Part shown: positions 6,770-9,111 of the stretch, in pieces
Layout of the letters: each line of letters begins with the position of its first letter
How positions within the stretch are numbered: the stretch's first letter is position 1
Assembly (NCBI GenBank): GCA_001689535.1
Contig: LUJP01000048.1
Span: forward strand, 1 to 9,111
Direction: 5' to 3'
DNA from: Bacteroidales bacterium M5
Lineage (GTDB): Bacteria; Bacteroidota; Bacteroidia; Bacteroidales; Muribaculaceae
DNA: 9,111 bases
Program-made: the position numbers and the translations under genes
The notes under the pieces: generated by a model
What the model was told of the DNA's origin: nothing
Databases searched by the model: none
Seen by the model: only the letters and a program-made list of their open reading frames with translations

Positions 6770-7319
6770 AAAACGGATTCCCGCTTTGCAGAAAAAAACA
6801 ATTTTCGATCTTAACCGCGCTTCGCTCGACGACTACCGCCGCCGGGCGAAGCTGCCTTTGACCGTGGTGCTCGACAATGTGCGCTCGCTCAACAATATCG
6901 GTTCGGTGTTCCGCACCTCCGACGCTTTCCTTGTGGACCGCATAATGCTCTGCGGCATCACCGCCACTCCGCCGTCGCCGGAAATCCACAAGACTGCCCT
7001 CGGAGCCGAAGAGTCTGTTTCATGGCTCCATTTCGACTCCACGCTCGATTGTATCTGCCGTCTGAAATCGGAGGGCTACACTGTCTGCGCCCTCGAACAG
7101 GTGAAAGGAAGTGTGGATTTGCGCGACTTCCGGCCCGACCCGGCAGGAAAATATGCCATTGTTGCCGGGCACGAGGTGCACGGCGTTGACCCGGCAGTGG
7201 TCGACGCGGCCGATATTTGTCTTGAGATTCCTCAGTTCGGAACCAAGCATTCCCTTAATGTCTCTGTATCCACCGGCATTACGCTCTGGCACTTCTTCAC
7301 TGCCTTGATGCCGCGCTGA
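6762..7319 (+). CDS. SpoU/TrmH-family RNA 2'-O-methyltransferase (185 aa)
   Basis: This is a SPOUT-class enzyme that would methylate a ribose of tRNA or rRNA using S-adenosylmethionine. The three family motifs are clear: motif 1 NVRSLNNIGSVFRTSDAF (39-56) with the conserved Asn and Arg51, motif 2 AIVAGHEVHGVD (132-143), and the knotted motif 3 CLEIPQFGTKHSLNVSVSTG (153-172). It is a minimal protein with no extra RNA-binding domain, and the exact target cannot be told. There is no ATG near the start. The frame opens at TTG 6762, overlapping serS by eight bases; a second TTG at 6786, giving 177 residues beginning LQKKTIFDLNRA, fits the family N-terminus as I remember it and may be the real start. 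The 3' end overlaps ribF, which runs the other way, by 23 bases. Confidence 0.9.
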   Translation: MTEKRIPALQKKTIFDLNRASLDDYRRRAKLPLTVVLDNVRSLNNIGSVFRTSDAFLVDRIMLCGITATPPSPEIHKTALGAEESVSWLHFDSTLDCICRLKSEGYTVCALEQVKGSVDLRDFRPDPAGKYAIVAGHEVHGVDPAVVDAADICLEIPQFGTKHSLNVSVSTGITLWHFFTALMPR

Positions 7320-8205
7320 AAGCCTGCAACGCCTCGGCCCTGTCGGCCTCGAGCTGCGTTTTAAGCTCCTCAAGCGAGTCGAACCGCCGCTCCCCCCGCA
7401 TATGCCCTATAAATTCCAGGGTCAGTATCTTACCATAAAGATCTCCGTCAAACCCTATCAGATGGGCTTCTATGGTCTGCGTGCCTTCGGAGCTCACGGT
7501 CGGGCACACACCTATATTTACCATTGCGGGATATCTCGTGCCGGCAGCATCGTATGCCGTTCCGGAATATACCCCAGGAGCAGGTACGAGCAGCCTCGGG
7601 TCAGCCGGCCGTAGATTGGCCGTGGGGAAACCTATGGTACGTCCCACCTGCCGCCCATGCTGCACGTCGCCCGTAATGGTATATCGCCGTCCGAGCATTA
7701 CAGCGGCGTCATCTACCCTTCCTTCGGATATCGCCTTGCGTATGGCCGACGAGCTGACACCCTTCATTTCCGTCAGTTCAGGAGCGCGCTCCACCTCCAT
7801 CCCTATCTCGCGGCCTATGGCCTGATAGTCGGTGAACGTTTTGTCGCGGTCACTCCCGAAACGGTTGTTGAAACCCACCACCAGCAGCTCCACACCGTAT
7901 GCATCGTGAAGCATCTGCATGAACTCCCGCGCCGTCAGCGTAGCGAGTTCCTGGTTGAAATCAAGAGCTATCACCGAATTCTGTCCGAGATATTCGTCCA
8001 AAGCCCTCAGGCGCTCCGCGGGAGAGGCAAGCAGCTTCGGCGAGCTTCCGGGACGCAGATATTCTATGGGACACTCGCGGAATGTGACGGCCACAGGCTG
8101 CAGCCCGCGTGCCTCCGCACGGGCTCTGGCGAAGTCAAGCAGGCTTCTGTGACCACGGTGCAGACCGTCGAAGAACCCTACTACGGCAGCTTTCTTGCAA
8201 TTCAT
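7297..8205 (-). CDS. ribF: Bifunctional riboflavin kinase / FAD synthetase (302 aa)
   Basis: RibF phosphorylates riboflavin to FMN and then adenylylates FMN to FAD. The N-terminal FAD synthetase module shows the nucleotidyltransferase motif GFFDGLHRGH (10-19), the GFNNRFGSDRD stretch (111-121), and SSSAIR (151-156), equivalent to the ISSTxIR motif. The C-terminal riboflavin kinase module shows GRTIGFPTANL (188-198), GVYSG (211-215), PAMVNIGVCPTV (226-237) and the probable catalytic Glu246 (IEAHLIGF). Length is typical. Its ATG shares the final A of the upstream HAD gene's TAA (TAATG), so translation is probably coupled. The 3' end overlaps the convergent methyltransferase gene by 23 bases. 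Confidence 0.96.
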   Translation of the reverse strand: MNCKKAAVVGFFDGLHRGHRSLLDFARARAEARGLQPVAVTFRECPIEYLRPGSSPKLLASPAERLRALDEYLGQNSVIALDFNQELATLTAREFMQMLHDAYGVELLVVGFNNRFGSDRDKTFTDYQAIGREIGMEVERAPELTEMKGVSSSAIRKAISEGRVDDAAVMLGRRYTITGDVQHGRQVGRTIGFPTANLRPADPRLLVPAPGVYSGTAYDAAGTRYPAMVNIGVCPTVSSEGTQTIEAHLIGFDGDLYGKILTLEFIGHMRGERRFDSLEELKTQLEADRAEALQAFSAASRQ

Positions 8206-8834
8206 TATTCCTTTATCCCCGGATATTTCTCAAGAAGAGCGTAGAACTCCTGCCCTTCGCCCACATGCTGGGCATGGAAGCCGAGCGCACGTGCCGCTTC
8301 ACAATTCTTAATGGAGTCGTCAAAGAAAAGGGTTTCCTCCTGCTTGATGCCATATTTCTCCACCACGTCCATGAAAATCTTCCGTTCAGGCTTCATGGAT
8401 TTTGCCTCGAAACTGGTCACGATGCCGTCGAAATAATAATTCACGTCGTGGCCGTCCTCCCGGAACCAGCGGGCAATCTCGTCATTCCACATTATAGGAT
8501 TGGTGTTGCTTATCAGATACATTCCGTAATGATGGTGCAACTTCTCAAGCTCCCTGAGGCGTCTTACAGGAATTCCGGTAAGGAATCGTTCGAAAGCCGT
8601 GTCGATCTGCCGGTCGGTAAGATTCTCATTGCCGATTATCCGTCGCATCTCGTCGCGGAACTGCGCAGGCGTCATCGAACCGTCCTCAATTCCGGCGAAC
8701 GGACCGGCCTGCACATACTCTCCCAGATACTCATCGGGATTCTTCATACCAAGTTCCTTGAAGGCAGCCACGCAATTGTCGCGCTTGATATCCATTATCA
8801 CACCTCCGAGGTCAAACAGCAGATTCTTTATCAT
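8205..8834 (-). CDS. HAD-superfamily phosphatase, subfamily IA type (209 aa)
   Basis: HAD motifs are in order: motif I LLFDLGGV (5-12) with nucleophile Asp8, motif II LISNTN (107-112), motif III Lys148 (MKPERKIF), motif IV LFFDDS (169-174) with Asp172 and Asp173. A helical cap is inserted after motif I (about 17-90). Position +2 from the nucleophile is Gly10 rather than Asp, as in some YihX-like FDLGxV phosphatases, so the general acid may come from elsewhere. It is cytoplasmic and would cleave a small phosphorylated metabolite. Its stop overlaps the ribF start by one base. Because the riboflavin pathway needs a HAD phosphatase to dephosphorylate the ribitylaminouracil phosphate intermediate (YigB and YbjI do so in E. 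coli), a flavin role is a reasonable inference; sugar phosphates are the main alternative. Confidence 0.88.
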   Translation of the reverse strand: MIKNLLFDLGGVIMDIKRDNCVAAFKELGMKNPDEYLGEYVQAGPFAGIEDGSMTPAQFRDEMRRIIGNENLTDRQIDTAFERFLTGIPVRRLRELEKLHHHYGMYLISNTNPIMWNDEIARWFREDGHDVNYYFDGIVTSFEAKSMKPERKIFMDVVEKYGIKQEETLFFDDSIKNCEAARALGFHAQHVGEGQEFYALLEKYPGIKE

Positions 8835-8860
8835 AATCGAAGATATTTAAGCAAAAACAT
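8831..8860 (-). other. Possible nine-codon leader ORF upstream of the HAD gene
   Basis: An ATG at 8860 (minus strand) opens a short frame encoding MFLLKYLRL. Its TGA overlaps the HAD start in an ATGA arrangement (8831-8834). It would start about 16 bases from the predicted transcription start. It could couple translation into the HAD-ribF message, but frames this short arise often by chance. Confidence 0.25.
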
Positions 8861-8862
8861 AC

Positions 8863-8877
8863 CGGGCTTCCCGCCCG
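8863..8877 (-). other. Small GC-rich hairpin at the predicted 5' end of the HAD-ribF message
   Basis: The minus strand reads CGGGC-GGGAA-GCCCG, a perfect 5-bp all-GC stem with a 5-base loop. The predicted transcription start lies at about 8876-8877, so the hairpin would form the extreme 5' end of the message, where it might stabilise the RNA. It is followed by GTATGTTTTTG, but the stem is short for a terminator. There is no sign of an FMN riboswitch. Confidence 0.35.
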
Positions 8878-8881
8878 TCTG

Positions 8882-8913
8882 CAAAGTTAGGTCATATTTC
8901 CCATTCCACCCAA
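8882..8913 (-). promoter_or_regulatory. Promoter for the HAD-ribF unit
   Basis: The minus strand has TTG (plus-strand 8911-8913), a 21-base spacer and TAACTTTG (8882-8889), a good TAnnTTTG promoter. The predicted start near 8876 gives a leader of roughly 42 bases before the HAD ATG at 8834. Confidence 0.75.
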
Positions 8914-8963
8914 CACACCACCCCAATCTCCCCCTTACATAAGATTTATAAAACTTATAAGCC

Positions 8964-8995
8964 ACATCAGAAACATCAATCACATCAAAAACATC
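8964..8995. repeat. 9-bp-period array of ACATCA-NNN (3.5 copies)
   Basis: ACATCA begins at 8964, 8973 and 8982 and ACATC at 8991, with exactly nine bases between starts. The three-base fillers differ (GAA, ATC, AAA). The plus strand contains only one G in the array. It lies about 50 bases upstream of the HAD-ribF promoter and differs in sequence from the array at 9005-9076, although it has the same period. Confidence 0.7.
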
Positions 8996-9004
8996 CGCCG
9001 CCAC

Positions 9005-9076
9005 CTCCCAAAATTCCCATTGCTCCCATCCTTCCCAAAACTCCCACAACTCCCATTCTCCCCATCCACTTCCATC
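9005..9076. repeat. 9-bp-period array of YTCCCA-NNN (8 units), G-quadruplex motif on minus strand
   Basis: Units begin at 9005, 9014, 9023, 9032, 9041, 9050, 9059 and 9068, exactly nine bases apart. Six are CTCCCA or TTCCCA; the last two are variants (TCCCCA, ACTTCC). The three-base fillers vary (AAA, TTG, TCC, AAA, CAA, TTC, TCC, ATC). The plus strand has one G in 72 bases. The minus strand therefore has seven runs of three or four G separated by loops of five or six bases, which meets the usual G3+N1-7 rule for an intramolecular G-quadruplex. It lies between the terminator at 9077-9111 and the HAD-ribF promoter. Confidence 0.8.
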
Positions 9077-9111
9077 AAAAAAAGCGCCCGGGCCGTCTCG
9101 GCCGGGGCGCT
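9077..9111 (-). terminator. Rho-independent terminator of a leftward gene beyond the window
   Basis: Bases 9083-9111 form a strong hairpin: AGCGCCC pairs with GGGCGCT, then one G-G mismatch, then GGCC with GGCC, loop GTCTC. On the minus strand the stem runs straight into seven T (9077-9083). It would end transcription coming from the right, so a leftward gene should lie beyond 9111. It could also work rightward if T residues follow outside the window. Confidence 0.8.

Noticed and set aside
8835..8881. FMN riboswitch in the leader of the HAD-ribF unit
   Set aside because: The predicted leader is only about 42 bases and shows none of the RFN-element helices.
8109..8942. Long plus-strand frame opposite the HAD gene
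   Set aside because: It is antisense to a clear HAD phosphatase, has no recognisable domain and runs through the promoter region.
8831..9049. A 72-codon minus-strand frame with WEx and xDV triplets
   Set aside because: It starts with TTG, reads through both 9-bp arrays, the HAD promoter and the HAD start codon, and its triplets simply mirror the nine-base period.
8964..9076. Repeat arrays as a CRISPR
   Set aside because: The conserved part is only six bases with three-base fillers, far too short for repeats and spacers, and no cas gene is present.

Overview
The window looks like chromosomal DNA of a member of the Bacteroidales, quite possibly the Muribaculaceae; the family-level guess is inference. 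Four promoter candidates carry the Bacteroidota -7 element TAnnTTTG with a TTG or TTTG about 17-21 bases upstream. A fifth match (for the GH3 gene) lacks a clear upstream element. Start codons follow A-rich leaders rather than Shine-Dalgarno sequences, coding DNA is GC-rich while gaps are AT-rich, and the gene families are typical of that group.

Layout from left to right. Bases 1-276 hold no gene, but contain a strong promoter pointing left out of the window and a perfect 8-bp inverted repeat just upstream of it. Bases 277-2251 hold a leftward two-gene unit: a tail-anchored protein-kinase-fold protein whose catalytic loop has lost its aspartate (probable pseudokinase), then a 377-residue GNAT-like acyltransferase. 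A 120-bp divergent promoter region (2252-2371) separates this from a rightward unit of a GH3-family acyl-adenylating enzyme, a membrane-anchored SIMPL-domain protein and a small lipoprotein with an InlB-B-repeat-like domain (2372-4946). A second rightward unit with its own promoter carries a GatB/YqeY-domain protein, seryl-tRNA synthetase (serS) and a SpoU/TrmH-family RNA methyltransferase (5022-7319), all tied to translation. It meets, tail to tail with a 23-bp overlap, a leftward unit of a HAD phosphatase and ribF (7297-8834). These two share one base between stop and start, so they are probably translationally coupled and may both serve flavin metabolism.

The right end (8835-9111) is non-coding. 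It holds the HAD-ribF promoter, a possible nine-codon leader ORF, two different 9-bp-period repeat arrays (one a textbook G-quadruplex motif on the minus strand), and a strong terminator hairpin with a T-tract belonging to a leftward gene outside the window.

Most of the window is ordinary core genome. I see no complete defence, secretion or mobile system. The items most worth following up are the pseudokinase plus acyltransferase pair, the GH3-SIMPL-lipoprotein unit, the HAD-RibF coupling and the G-rich 9-bp repeat array.
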